Assembly (NCBI GenBank): GCA_947044365.1
Contig: OX345644.1
Location: forward strand, 1,267,237-1,331,236
Direction: 5' to 3'
DNA from: Petrosia ficiformis
Taxonomy: Eukaryota > Porifera > Demospongiae > Haplosclerida > Petrosiidae
DNA length: 64,000 bases
In this document: positions 10,483 through 21,920 of the stretch, piece after piece
Position numbering within the stretch: position 1 is the stretch's first letter
Layout of the letters: each line of letters opens with the position of its first letter
Made by a program: the position numbers and the translations under genes
The notes under the pieces: model-generated
Database searches by the model: none
What the model saw: only the letters and a program-made list of their open reading frames with translations
Told to the model about the DNA's origin: nothing

Positions 10483-12345
10483 CTTGATAAACATAATGGA
10501 TGGCAGCCCTTCTCTACTCATCAGGTTATCAATGTACAAGATATAGCAGTACTCAATACTTCTAAACTACTTCCATTCAATGAGGATAGAAATATGAAGT
10601 GTAACGATCATAACAAGTCATTCAAAGTCTACTGTGAAACCTGTCAACAGCTTATTTGTCGAGATTGTACGATTAGTCAACGCCATCAAAATCACAAGTA
10701 CAAGCTTGTGACAGAGTCCTACCCTAAACATCATCAAGAGATAGAGGCCGACCTCACGAAAGTGAAAACAAAAGTAGCTGATGTTAATACAGCAGTGACT
10801 AACCTCATCACTCGAGAGAGGGAGGTGACAAAACAGGGAGATGTCAAGAAACAGATCCACACACACTCTCAACTAATCATTAACTTAGCTCAACAGTCAC
10901 AGAGACAGTTACTTCAACAGGTAGACACTGTAGTACAACAGAAGATTCAATTACTAACCAAACAGAGAGAAAAGGCGGAGACAGTCTTCAAACAGCTCAA
11001 AGGTTGTGAGGAGTTTGTAGAACAGAGTATGAAGGTAGGGACTCAACAACAGATATTGAGAGAGAAACAGAATATGATACAAGTAATGACAACAGTCAAT
11101 CAAGATGTCAACCCTGTTGTATTTCAACCAATAGAGGAGGCCAACATCACATTCACTAGTAATCACACATTGCTTGATAAATATGAGGGTATTGGTCAGT
11201 TAAAATCTAAAACGTTTGGCAAATTGATTCTCGTAAAGAATGCTTGTTACATGTACATTGGTAAAAAATCGACCATCACATTCAATCTCCACACTCAAGA
11301 TGGATATCCCTTCTCAGTTCCTCTCTCCCTCATCTCTTGTGAACTCTCTTCTGCTGATGATAGTCAACTCATATCATGTGATATCAATGAGACCCAGTCA
11401 GGAAACTATGATATAAGCTTTACAACACGTACCAGAGGAAAACATCAATTGACAATACGATTAGGAGGTGTGAATATCCCTGGTAGTCCCTTTACTTTTC
11501 ATACCATTCCTTCCCCTGAGATGAGAGGTAAACCAGTGAATATTATATCAGGACTCAATGGACCACATGGTGTAGTTATCACTAAGAATGAAGAGATTGT
11601 AGTAGCTGAGAGAGGTTCCCATTGTATTCCAATACTAAACAAGGAGGGAAAGAAAGTCAAGTCATTTGGAACACAGGGAACAAAAGAGGGTCAATTCACT
11701 AATCCTCGTGGAGTTGCCATATCTCACGATGGACACATTTTAGTAACTGATAATCATTGACTACAGAAACTAACATTTGAAGGTCATTGTGTGAAATCAG
11801 TTGGGAGTAGTGAGACAGGCAATGGTCCTCTTCAGTTTAATATTCCTATAGGTATTACAGTTCATCCTACCACAGGACAAATATTCATTGCTGATAGTAG
11901 TAATCATCATATTCAAGTTCTCAATAAAGATCTCACCTACTCTCATAGTTTCGGTAAGAGAGGTTCATCACCAGAACAATTCAATTATCCATATGATGTG
12001 ACATTTGACAATGAAGGATATTTGTATGTTGCAGATAGTAATAATCACTGTATCAAGAAGTTCACATCAACAGGACAACACATCTCAACATTTAGTTCAG
12101 AAGGGTCTAATCCTGGTCAAATTAGTTATCCTTCCTCCATCATCATAGATAATAATCTATTATATGTTAGTGAGTTTGGTAATCATCGTATCTCAATATT
12201 TGATACTAATGGATGTTTTATACCTTGCTTTGGTAAGAGAGGTAGTGGAGAGGGAGAGTTTAATAAGCCGTTTGGTATAACAGTAGATTCATTAGGTAAC
12301 TTGTATGTTAGTGACACAAATAATAACAGACTAGTTGTTTTGTAG
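10483..12345 (+). pseudogene. TRIM-NHL pseudogene (copy A2), no RING or first B-box
   Basis: A tandem relative of the gene ending at 10086. Homology begins at 10483 (LDKHNGWQPF, equal to LDAHNTWQPF in A1) and runs through B-box 2, coiled coil, filamin domain and NHL repeats to a normal stop at 12345. RING and B-box 1 are missing, and upstream is the hairpin element that normally follows a TRIM gene. The frame is broken once: TGA at 11758-11760 where A1 has CGA (DNHRLQ). The same frame then continues open for about 195 codons. One codon (Glu in KQGEDVKK) is deleted. A single CpG-type C-to-T change and otherwise good conservation indicate a young pseudogene. An ATG at 10411 opens the frame, but no homology supports the residues before 10483. 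Confidence 0.88.
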
Positions 12346-12391
12346 ATCTATTTTAAATATGACATGTTTATCTTAGAGTGCAATAATGTAG

Positions 12392-12426
<35 letters not shown>

Positions 12427-12497
12427 TTGATTCTAATTGTTCTTATAATAATTTTAATTCACAATAGTCATTCACAAGAACAGCAACAAATATTTTT

Positions 12498-12704
12498 AAA
12501 ATGTGGGGATATCAAAAACAAAAAAGTACACTAACAAGATTGGAACAGTATCATAGCTAAACTAACCACTTCCATGTAACTCTATAGTACACACACATAG
12601 TTATACTTTTGTATAGGGTTATATGGAAGTGATTTTGTTGCTAAGTACCATCCCAATCTTGTTTATGTATGTTTTTAGTTTTGATATCCCTACATGTTCT
12701 TTCA
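12498..12704. mobile_element. Hairpin MITE after TRIM pseudogene A2
   Basis: Same family as 10228-10450, with GTGGGGATATCAA at the left and TTGATATCCCTACATG at the right; a small deletion in the left arm. Confidence 0.82.
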
Positions 12705-12716
12705 AATATATATTAT

Positions 12717-12766
12717 ATTTTTATGGCCCATAGGGCCATCCCTATAATTGCTTTCCACGGGGTTTA

Positions 12767-12826
<60 letters not shown>

Positions 12827-13285
12827 TTGTGTCATTTGCGCGACTATGCGTTGTATATGTAGTTAAGGAAGTTGTGTCATTCCCCGGGGCTCGGTCAATT
12901 AATGGGCATGGCGCATAAAAGAACGCGCGTTTGAGCTACAGACCAGCCAGGAAGATTCAGAAAGGATGTAAAACTGCTAATAACTGTTGTATATAGCAGA
13001 GAAACAGTATAGATATTATGCAAGAATCTTTAACAAGTATGATAAGTTGTTGAGTTTCAGACACGAGGAAGTCATCATTTAGAACCTTGAAGGAGTACCT
13101 CAGTCAGTTCATCAGACATCTGTGTATTTAGACTGCAATTAGGCTTACACTTACGTCTTCAGGCCCCAGGAGTACACAGAAAGGTAGAGACACTAGTGCC
13201 ATCAGCAATGCTTAATACATAGTCATCACAAAGCAAATATAGGGATGTTTTTTTCTCTATATACACTTGTTATATATTGATATTC
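12717..13285. mobile_element. Sequence present in unit A but not in unit B
   Basis: Unit B passes directly from the hairpin MITE to URB2 exon 11, while unit A has about 570 bp more: a (TA)n tract (12774-12824), a GC-richer stretch (TTCCCCGGGGCTCGG, ATAAAAGAACGCGCG) that looks like a promoter or LTR fragment, and the decayed ORF relative at 13025-13205. No clear ends. Confidence 0.45.
13025..13205 (+). pseudogene. Decayed relative of the ORF at 38410-38679
   Basis: The segment around GAGTTTCAGACACGAGGAAG, followed by TTAGAACCTT, GAGTACCTCAGT and CAGAAAGGTAGAGA, parallels 38440-38580 in the same order but with small indels and stops. It lies inside sequence present in URB2 copy A and missing from copy B. 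Confidence 0.4.
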
Positions 13286-13449
13286 TGTCCCTCTCCAGAC
13301 ATTAAAACATAATTAAAAATTCTAACCTTTTCTCAACAGAGTGAAATAGGGCTGGAGCTAATTCAGGAGGAAACAGCCCCTTCTCATAGAGTCCTCTGAT
13401 TGACTTCAATAGTTGTGTAACCAACTCAGGTAACTGTGATAACGTATAG

Positions 13450-13668
13450 TATATGAGTTAATATATACAAGTGTACTTACACTGTACATACTGTATTAGA
13501 CACAAGTATAGTATACATGTATCAGTTAACATATACAAGTGTACTTACACTGTACATACTGTATTAGACACAAGTATAGTATACATGTATCAGTTAACAT
13601 ATACAAGTGTACTTACACTGTACATACTGTATTAGACACAAGTATAGTATACATGTATCAGTTAACGT
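13450..13668. repeat. 66-bp minisatellite, unit A
   Basis: About 3.3 copies of a unit with ACAAGTGTACTTACACTG, ATACTGTATTAGACACAAG and TATACATGTATCAGTTAAC. Unit B has about four copies (30665-30930), next to URB2 exon 11. Confidence 0.93.
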
Positions 13669-13698
13669 GTACATGATTCGGACCCTGCCAGCTGAGCT

Positions 13699-13835
13699 GC
13701 CTTGGTAGCTCAGTTGGTAGAGCATCTGTCCGAAGTACAGAGTGTCATGGGTTCGAATCCCACCTGAGGCAACTCTCATTTTCATTTTTCCATTGCCTCA
13801 GGTGTCTTTCTTTCTTTCTACATCTCCGATACCAT
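13699..13835 (+). mobile_element. tRNA(Phe)-like SINE with TCTT tail (unit A only)
   Basis: 13699-13771 folds as a tRNA: acceptor GCCTTGG/CTGAGGC, D arm TAGCTCAGTTGGTAGAGC, anticodon stem CTGT/ACAG with loop CCGAAGT (GAA, Phe), T arm ATGGGTTCGAATCCCAC with one A-C mismatch, and C instead of U at position 33. The following CTCATTTTCATTTTTCCATT and GTGTCTTTCTTTCTTTC recur at 17160-17255 with a truncated 5' end, so this is a dispersed SINE, not a tRNA gene. Missing at the matching place in unit B. Confidence 0.8.
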
Positions 13836-14079
13836 CATGTGTACTTACATGTGTACATGTACAAGAATGTAATACACGTACATGTACACTAAATAGTACA
13901 TGTATATGTATGTAATACACATGTAGTACACGTACATGTACATGTACGTAAGCTCGTGTATATGTATATATATATATGTAGTACACACTAACACATACGT
14001 ACATACATGTACATGTATTACCTGATGCAGTTTTGTGTATAATGATACAAGATTCTCATAAAACTGGTTTGTATGATGT

Positions 14080-14165
14080 AATAATATTGATAGATAGATA
14101 GGTAGATGGATGGATGTATGAATGGATAGATAGATAGATAGATACTAAATAGATAGATAGATACA
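14080..14165. repeat. (GATA)n/(GATG)n microsatellite
   Basis: Between URB2 exons 9 and 10; unit B counterpart 31070-31170. Confidence 0.93.
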
Positions 14166-14634
14166 ACACAAGTACACAAACATACCTCTCTATAATGAGA
14201 AGGGATACATAGAGATAGAGACCACAGAGAGGACAAGACTGGAGAAATGATTTTATGATTTAGTCTGGACATAACAGATATACAACGAAATCATTTGTCT
14301 AACACACTATGAAGAGAGGGATAGTATCATTAGACCAAATAGAAGTCACAATAAAGCACATGTAAGTGTTAATTTAGAGCCATCGAAATATTTGACAGAC
14401 ATGGGAAACTATAAACACTGGTGGCTGGAATGAGCTACTGGTAGACTTTATTGTGTGTAGTGTATAGTACTATATATTTACTTACTGAAGATGTTTCAAA
14501 GATACTTGTTTGAGTATGAAATTAAACAGATGATAAAAGAAATGAAGCTGTTGACTACCTGATGACATATCCTCAGTAACCTGTATATATGTGGGTGCAT
14601 GTGTATGTCATGTGATCAATAATGGACATCAAAT

Positions 14635-15005
14635 CAATACAATACAATACAATACAATACAGTATAGTACAATACAATACAGTATAGTACAGTGCAGTAC
14701 AGTATACATGTAGTGTAGTATAGTACAATACAATACAGTATAGTACAGTACAGTACAGTATACATGTAGTGTAGTATAGTACAATACAATACAGTATAGT
14801 ACAGTGCAATACAGTATACATGTAGTGTAGTATAGTACAATACAATACAGTATAGTACAGTGCAGTACAGTATACATGTAGTGTAGTATAGTACAATACA
14901 ATACAGTAAAGTACAATACAGTATAGTACAATACAGTATAGTACAGTGCAGTACAGTATACATGTAGTACAGTATAGTACAATACAGTATAATACAGTAT
15001 AGCAT
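14635..15005. repeat. ACAATACAGTATAGTACAG-type minisatellite
   Basis: Short GTACAATACA/GTATAGTA words with ATACATGTAGTGTAGTATAG spacers, in the URB2 intron between exons 7 and 8; shorter in unit B (31655-31860). Confidence 0.93.
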
Positions 15006-15039
15006 ACATAGAACACTATACCATGACTGTACTACATAA

Positions 15040-15920
15040 CTCATAAACATGTAATAGTACAGTTCTTATACATGTCTCTGATATATAGTACAGTACAATA
15101 CAGTTTAGTATAGTACTAACACTATACCATGACTGTACTACATAACTCATAAACATGTAATAGTACAGTTCTTATACATGTCTCTGATATATAGTACAGT
15201 ACAATACAGTTTAGTATAGTACTAACACTTTACCATGACTGTACTACATAACTCATAAACATGTAATAGTACAGTTCTTATACATGTCTCTGATATATAG
15301 TACAGTACAATACAGTTTAGTATAGTACTAACACTATACCATGACTATACTACATAACTCATAAACATGTAATAGTACAGTTCTCATACATGTCTCTGAT
15401 ATATAGTACAGTACAATACAGTTTAGTATAGTACTAACACTATACCATGACTGTACTACATAACTCATAAACATGTAATAGCACAGTTCTTATACATGTC
15501 TCTGATATATAGTACAGTACAATACAGTTTAGTATAGTACTAATACTATACCATGACTGTACTACATAACTCATAAACATGTAATAGTACAGTTCTTATA
15601 CATGTCTCCGATATACAGTACAGTACAATACAGTTTAGTATAGTACTAACACTATACCATGACTATACTACATAACTCATAAACATGTAATAGTACAGTT
15701 CTTATGCATGTCTCTGATATATAGTACAGTACAATACAGTTTAGTATAGTACTAATACTATACCATGACTGTACTACATAACTCATAAACATGTAATAGT
15801 ACAGTTCTTATACATGTCTCCGATATACAGTACAGTACAATACAGTTTAGTATAGTACTAACACTATACCATGACTGTACTACATAACTCATAAACATGT
15901 AATAGTACAGTTCTCATACA
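15040..15920. repeat. 106-bp minisatellite, about 8 copies (unit A)
   Basis: Unit contains CATGTCTCTGATATATAG, ACAGTTTAGTATAGTACTA, ACCATGACTGTACTACATAA and AACATGTAATAGTACAGTTC. It ends at the donor of URB2 exon 7. Unit B has only part of one unit (31855-31915). Confidence 0.95.
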
Positions 15921-16629
15921 TACCTGATATATATTATTCTGTTCAATAATTATTAAACACTCGTAAACCATATCCAACAAATTATAATCATCAACTTCGC
16001 ACTTCTGCCCCTCCTCCTCCTCCTTCTCTTCCTCTTCCTCCTTCTCCACCTCATTATACTGACATAAATATTCTATCAGTTCGTTTAAACTGATTATAAC
16101 ATCACTTGAGAGATGATCATTAATATCATCCATTTTATCTCCTTCATCCACACACTTCTCTTTCCCTTCTTCAATCTCTATCTCTTGTTTCAATTCTTTA
16201 TCTTCCCTAGTGACATTCACTTTTAATTTTTTTGAATGAGGTACAGACTTCAAACCAAAGAGTTGAAGAAGAGACACAAAGAAATAAAATTCCTTTTGAG
16301 TAGACAATTTCTTTTCCAACCTGGTATTTAATTAAGATAAAATTGAAATACTGGATATACTAACAAACTCATTACAACACATGGACATACAAACAGGCTG
16401 ATGACAAACAGACACACAGACAGACAGGTAGACATGTACATTCTAGTATTAGTACCGTGAGAATAGGTTCTTGATTAGGTTTTCTAAGACTTTATGAAGT
16501 CTATCAGTAACCATAGAGTCTCTCGTTATTAAAGAATATCGTAAAATTATTATTGATTTTAATAGTTGTTGACATGTATTTATAAATACCTGAAAATAAT
16601 TATAAATATTATTATACTATATATATAAT

Positions 16630-16885
16630 TATACATACATACATACATACATACATACATACATACATACATACATACAGACATATATACATACATACAT
16701 ATATACCTACATATATACATACATACATACATACATACATACATACATACATACATGTACATACATACATACATACATACATACATCTGTACATGCATAC
16801 ATACATACATACATACATGTACATATTACATACATACATACATACATACATATACATGTATACATGTACATACATACACACATAT
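16630..16885. repeat. (TACA)n microsatellite
   Basis: Between URB2 exons 4 and 5; unit B counterpart 33182-33350. Confidence 0.96.
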
Positions 16886-16898
16886 ATAAATATATATC

Positions 16899-17071
16899 AG
16901 TGTTTCCCTCAAAGGGTGGTATCATGGAGCTACCCCTCTCTTTATTCTTGCTCCCCTACCCTTTAATATTAAAGTTAATACTCAAAACCACTGTTATGTA
17001 CACTGTAGACTAAACATTGGGTACCACTGATACACACCTCCACACTTAATATTATCTTGTGAGAAACACTA
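16899..17071. mobile_element. MITE with AGTGTTTCCC ends
   Basis: About 170 bp, starting AGTGTTTCCCTCAAAGGGTG and ending CTTGTGAGAAACACT. Copies at 33353-33527 (unit B) and 55068-55217. Contains AGCTACCCCTCTCTTTATTC and a TAAACATTGGGTACC motif. Noncoding. Confidence 0.8.
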
Positions 17072-17157
17072 TATATATATAATAAGTAATATGTGATTAT
17101 AACATACATAACACATGAACATAAATATACATATATATGTATACAATTATACACACA

Positions 17158-17270
17158 TACAGAGTGTCGTGGGTTCGAATCCCACCTGAGGCAACTCTCA
17201 TTTTCATTTTTCCATTGCCTCAGGTGTCTTTCTTTCTTTCATTCTTTCTATATCTCCGATAACATCATGT
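17158..17270 (+). mobile_element. 5'-truncated copy of the tRNA(Phe)-like SINE (unit A only)
   Basis: Starts inside the anticodon stem (CAGAGTGTCGTGGGTTCG) and continues with the same body and TCTT tail as 13699-13835. Its T stem GTGGG/CCCAC is perfect. Missing from unit B (near 33590). Confidence 0.8.
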
Positions 17271-17594
17271 ATATGCATGCATAAAAACCTACATACATAT
17301 TTAAGTACATGTATACATACACATGTGGTTACATGTACATCAACACAAAATATACACACATATGTATATAATACATACATACTTTTTTGGGATTTCCATA
17401 CACTCTTTGTAAATAAACCAGGTGTTCAAGGAAATGGCTCAGTTCAGTGATACAATCATCAATGTGTTGTGAATGGTTTATACAACACACAGCTTCAACA
17501 CTACTAACAGCAAGAGGAAGCTGAATATAACAATAGAAGAAATTCTATTATTTAATGAATCATGAGCTTATGATAACACCTAACCAGTGTTTTT

Positions 17595-17810
17595 GATAAG
17601 CTCATATGGCGCACCATTGGCCCGAAGAGCTTCTTATTTGGCACTGCACGGTTCTCTCTTTGGGTCAGTGGTGCAGTTAATTATGATTATGTTGTCACTA
17701 ACAGCATTAACTCTTAGTTAATCGGCTCAGGATGTATTCTCAATAGCGCATACACTAACCAATTTTGAGCCAATTTGGCCCAAGCTTCAAAACTCTGCAC
17801 CTAACTATAA
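17595..17810. mobile_element. Dispersed repeat with GATAAGCTCATATGGCGCACC
   Basis: Copies at 17595-17810, 33930-34150 and 49605-49775, plus a short inverse fragment at 59985-60040. Shared order: GCGCACCATTGGCCC, TTGGCACTGCAC, GTTCTCTCTTTGGG, ATTGTCACTA, GAGCCAATTTGGC. The ends are imperfectly inverted. Noncoding; the unit A and unit B copies predate the duplication. Confidence 0.75.
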
Positions 17811-17861
17811 ATCTTCCATAGCTACCACAAAGCATTTAATATAGAAAATATCTGAAGAGTG

Positions 17862-17902
<41 letters not shown>

Positions 17903-18514
17903 ATTCACTGATATTCTCAATACATGTACTTTTCCACTTAAACATGTAATTTAGTTTGTTTCCCATTAATGGGCGAATAGTGCAATTTAAATGTGTTCAT
18001 TAATATTATAATTATTAATTGAGTGACTGCATCTCATCCATAATCACATTATTATGATTAACAAAACTTCACAAAATCGCCTTTGTGTGACCACACCCCC
18101 ACTAATTAAATTTCATAAAGTGTCTATCGCAGATGTATGTAGGTTAATTGTTATTACCATTAGTTCATGTCTATAAAAGACAGCTGGTTTAGGTTTGATA
18201 GACAACATGAGAAACAAACATTTAAGAATATGTACAGCTGTTGAAAGATCGTCTTTCATGGCTCCAGTCATAGTCTGAAATTAAATATAATAATAGAGTG
18301 AAGAATTGAACGGTTCATCACTATTATCAGTAAGTATTACACTCAGTACTTTAGTCAAGAACTCCCAATAATATATACCACATTCCCTAAATATGAGAGT
18401 ACAATTTATCAGTAAATATTAAACTCAGTATTTTAGTCAATAACTCTCAATAACATATACAGTATTCTCTACATATGAGAGTACGTATTACACTCAGTAC
18501 TTCAGTCAAGAACT

Positions 18515-18663
18515 CCCGTATATATATATAATATATATATATATATATAATATATATAATATATTATATATAATATATAATATATATAATTATATATATT
18601 ATATATATTACGTATAATACATATTATATATATATATTTATATATATATATATATCTATATAT

Positions 18664-18705
<42 letters not shown>

Positions 18706-18800
18706 TTATATATATATATATATATATATAATTATATATATATATAATTATATATATATATATATTATAATTATATATATTATATATTATATATATTATA
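18515..18800. repeat. (TA)n-rich low-complexity tract before the gap
   Basis: Almost pure TA/TATATAA sequence running into the N gap; the likely cause of the assembly break. No coding sequence. Confidence 0.95.
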
Positions 18801-19000
18801 NNNNNNNNNNNNNNNNNNNNNNNNNNNNNNNNNNNNNNNNNNNNNNNNNNNNNNNNNNNNNNNNNNNNNNNNNNNNNNNNNNNNNNNNNNNNNNNNNNNN
18901 NNNNNNNNNNNNNNNNNNNNNNNNNNNNNNNNNNNNNNNNNNNNNNNNNNNNNNNNNNNNNNNNNNNNNNNNNNNNNNNNNNNNNNNNNNNNNNNNNNNN
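18801..19000. other. Assembly gap (200 N)
   Basis: A run of exactly 200 N directly after about 280 bp of TA-rich sequence, so its length is probably nominal. It falls at the junction between the two URB2 units, where exons 1-2 of copy A would be expected. Confidence 0.99.
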
Positions 19001-19039
19001 TGACTTATTATAACATACACAATATGACTACCTAGATGA

Positions 19040-19258
19040 TAGATATACTACATGCATGTACATGTAGATATCAGTACATGTACATGTACATGTCAGTACA
19101 TGTACATGTAGATATCAGTACATGTACATGTAGATGTCAGTAGGTGTACATGTAGATGTCAGTAGGTGTACATGTACATGTCAGTAGGTGTACATGTACA
19201 TGTCAGTACATGTACATGTACATGTACATGTAGATATCAGTGCATGTACACACACACA
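19040..19258. repeat. CAGTACATGTACATGTAGATAT minisatellite
   Basis: About ten degenerate 20-22 bp units right after the gap; nothing coding. Confidence 0.92.
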
Positions 19259-19437
19259 TACCTAATTAGAAGTGCTATGGTTTCTCTATAATTTAATGGA
19301 CAAGGTTGTATATATAATCTCTGAGCTGTTGTGATGTTTACTCTCAAACATTGTACTCATAATTGTTAAGACAAACTACAACACAATATCAAACAGGATA
19401 ATAATTACATCACTCTTATACTGTACCAAATTATTAT

Positions 19438-19882
19438 TAGGGGTGGGCGATACGATACCAAACTACTCAAATAGTCGATACTACACGAGCGATACTGGGT
19501 ATCGATACCAAATCCAGGTATCGAGTATTGAAACCACACCTCCAAATGACGTCATATTTGACAGTCACGCCCCTTTTAATATTTAATAAGTATTAATTAA
19601 TCGAAATTAGTAACCAATTATTAACATTATTCAGCTGCTGCATACACTTGACCACTTTATTCAGCTGCATCAAGACCAAGGAGGCCCTGCTGGGACCATT
19701 TCAAGATGGAAGATAATCAAGATATTGATAATTATTAATTTTTATTAACTTTATAGTCGATTAACGTTGCTACGCATGCGCACTTGGACAGTACTCGTTA
19801 AAGTACTCGATACCGTCGATACCAATCCAAAAACTACTCGGTATCGGTATCGAAATGAAATATCTGGTATCGCCCACCTCTA
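19438..19882. mobile_element. hAT-like MITE, 445 bp, with target duplication ATTATTAT
   Basis: Starts TAGGGGTGGGCGATAC and ends GTATCGCCCACCTCTA; flanked by ATTATTAT at 19430-19437 and 19883-19890. The interior is full of GGTATCGATACC-type motifs near both ends. It lies downstream of the last exon of URB2 copy B. No coding frame. Confidence 0.9.
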
Positions 19883-19998
19883 ATTATTATATAGTTCCCT
19901 CCTGCACACCATGGACCCTCCCCTCCATACATACACTTAGCATCAATATATAATTCTAATTTTTAAAGTTTCAGGCCCTCTATGGTGAGGGGTGTGGT

Positions 19999-21888
19999 TT
20001 AGTAACTAGTTATTAAAAGGATATTATTAAGTGATGATAGGATTACAGCTGGACATTTTGACAACACTGAGGAATAATTATGAACAAGAGATAATAGCAG
20101 CTGTTGATATTCTAATAGAACCTCACATCTGAACAATGAATATATGTAAGTATGTATATATGTACGTATGTATGTATGTATGTATGTATGTATGTGTGTA
20201 TGTATGTATGTATGTATGTATGTATGTATGTATGTATGTATGTATGTATACATGTATGTATGTATGTATGTATATATGTATAATATGTATGTACATACAT
20301 TTGTATATCAATATATATATATAATGTCCTGTATGTCCATTTTATGTACATTTTATGTCTAATAAATATCACCTCCCTAACCTTGTACTGAGTATTTCCT
20401 CTTGAATAATTGAGAAGATATGTAACAGAAAATTAACTGTTCTAGAATATAGTCCAACCTGAGGAGCAATAGTATTACACACACACAGATGGATGGAAGG
20501 ATGGATGGACAGACACACACACACACACACACACACACACGTATATACCTGTTTAGGTAATGTTGTTAACAGCTGCAGTAGTTGTAATGATGATATGATT
20601 ATTATTTTTGTTTTGTCAAACTCTTCATCTTCCGATATTACACATGATACAAACTCAATACACTGAATTACCACCTGGAATATTAGACAACGTGTGTACA
20701 TTGTATGTATGTATGTATGTATGTACATATGTATGTATGTATGTAAGTATGTTTGTATGAATGTATGTATGTATGTATGTAATACTACATGTCATGTACA
20801 TGTATTATGAATGTACATGTACCTTGGTATTCCATTTTCTCAATTCCATTCTACCCTCTTGGGTCAAGTTTGAGTCCAATATTGACAACCAACACAAAAT
20901 CCAACACAACTTGGATTCAGAACGAGTCTCTTTCTGCAAAAAAAAATACACATGTATGATTGTATGTACATATGTACATACATAGTTATATACATGTACA
21001 TACATACATACATACATACATACATACATACATACATACATACATACATACATACATACATACATACTTACATACATACATACATACATACATACATGTA
21101 CATACACACATACATAACACACACTTACATACATGCATACATGCACACACATACACACATACATACATACATGCATACATACATACAAAAAATATATATA
21201 TATAATTATAATTATAATAATAATAAATAAAATAAAATAATTAAATTAAATTAAATTAAATTTCGAAAAATAACAAAATTAAATTAAACACAATGTGAGG
21301 AAATGCGCATGCGCACTGAATTTATAATTAGTTATCTCCACATGTTGGAAACAGGTTAGTTATGTGATGTGTTTTTTATACCAAAGCCTGAGTGTAACAA
21401 AGAACCTAGACTAAATTAACAATTATGATATTTTAACAATGGGAGACTGTCAGAGTGGTGAGAGTTGGCGCCATAAAAACGTTTTAAACCCCATTCCTGC
21501 TTCTCAAGAACAGGCTGCCAGTCTCCCAAACCATAAATTGATAGCAAAGTATATATGTACATATGTATGTTTAAGCTACCACTTATGTTTTGTAAAGTTT
21601 TTCTCATCTTAGGCTAAACAGGGAAATGAGTGTTCAACAATTCTGATTTCGGAAAACCTAAAAATATGCAATACAAATAGAATAGGATTGTGCAGCCTTA
21701 GGGGTTGACTCAAAGGGTAACAGTTTGAAACAGCCGATGCACCCCTTTCACCTTGCCTACGGGATAGGGTTGAAAGGATCTGTTGCGAGAGTTCGTAACA
21801 AAAACCCCCAAACATACATACATACATATACATACATACATATACATACATACATACATACATACATACATACATACATGTACATACA

Positions 21889-21920
<32 letters not shown>

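Larger units (their letters stand above)
1..18274 (-). pseudogene. URB2: URB2-like copy A, decaying and incomplete
   Basis: Second copy of the same gene. Counterparts of copy-B exons: 3 at 18158-18274; 4 at 17383-17520; 5 at 16456-16589; 7 at 15924-16320; 8 at 14486-14580; 9 at 14186-14306; 10 at 14022-14063; 11 at 13327-13433; 12 at 5731-6073; 13 at 5274-5489; 14 at 5105-5224; 15 at 4734-5035; 16 at 4445-4640; 17 at 3736-3825; 18 at 3174-3522; 19 at 2502-2605; 20 at 2206-2297; 21 at 1888-1942; 22 at 1393-1722; 23 at 450-575; 24 from 31, cut by the window edge. Lesions: exon 1 is not seen before the N gap; exon 2 (remnant near 18325-18400) has lost its 3' end and donor; exon 6 is absent; exon 9 has TGA at 14291-14293 where copy B has a Trp codon. 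Most other exons are open and many are nearly identical to B, so decay looks recent. The alternatives are a second haplotype wrongly placed in tandem, or a sequencing error at the stop. Confidence 0.75.
1..18530. repeat. Tandem segmental duplication, unit A
   Basis: Position 1 corresponds to about 20092, and colinearity holds to about 18500 (about 35220 in unit B), interrupted by insertions and deletions in one copy or the other. Both units have the URB2 exons in the same order and an intron-11 TRIM-NHL gene. Between them are the AT-rich tract, the N gap and about 1 kb with the copy-B last exon and a hAT-like element. Confidence 0.92.

Noticed and set aside
12840..13000. LTR retrotransposon at the TTCCCCGGGGCTCGG segment
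   Set aside because: Promoter-like words only; no paired LTR, primer-binding site or polyprotein in the window.
13699..13771. Functional tRNA-Phe gene
   Set aside because: The T-stem mismatch, C33 and a flank shared with a truncated second copy mark it as a SINE head.
14573..15050. Tyr/Cys/Ile-rich frames on the minus strand
   Set aside because: They are readings of the GTACAATACA minisatellite, open in all three minus-strand frames.
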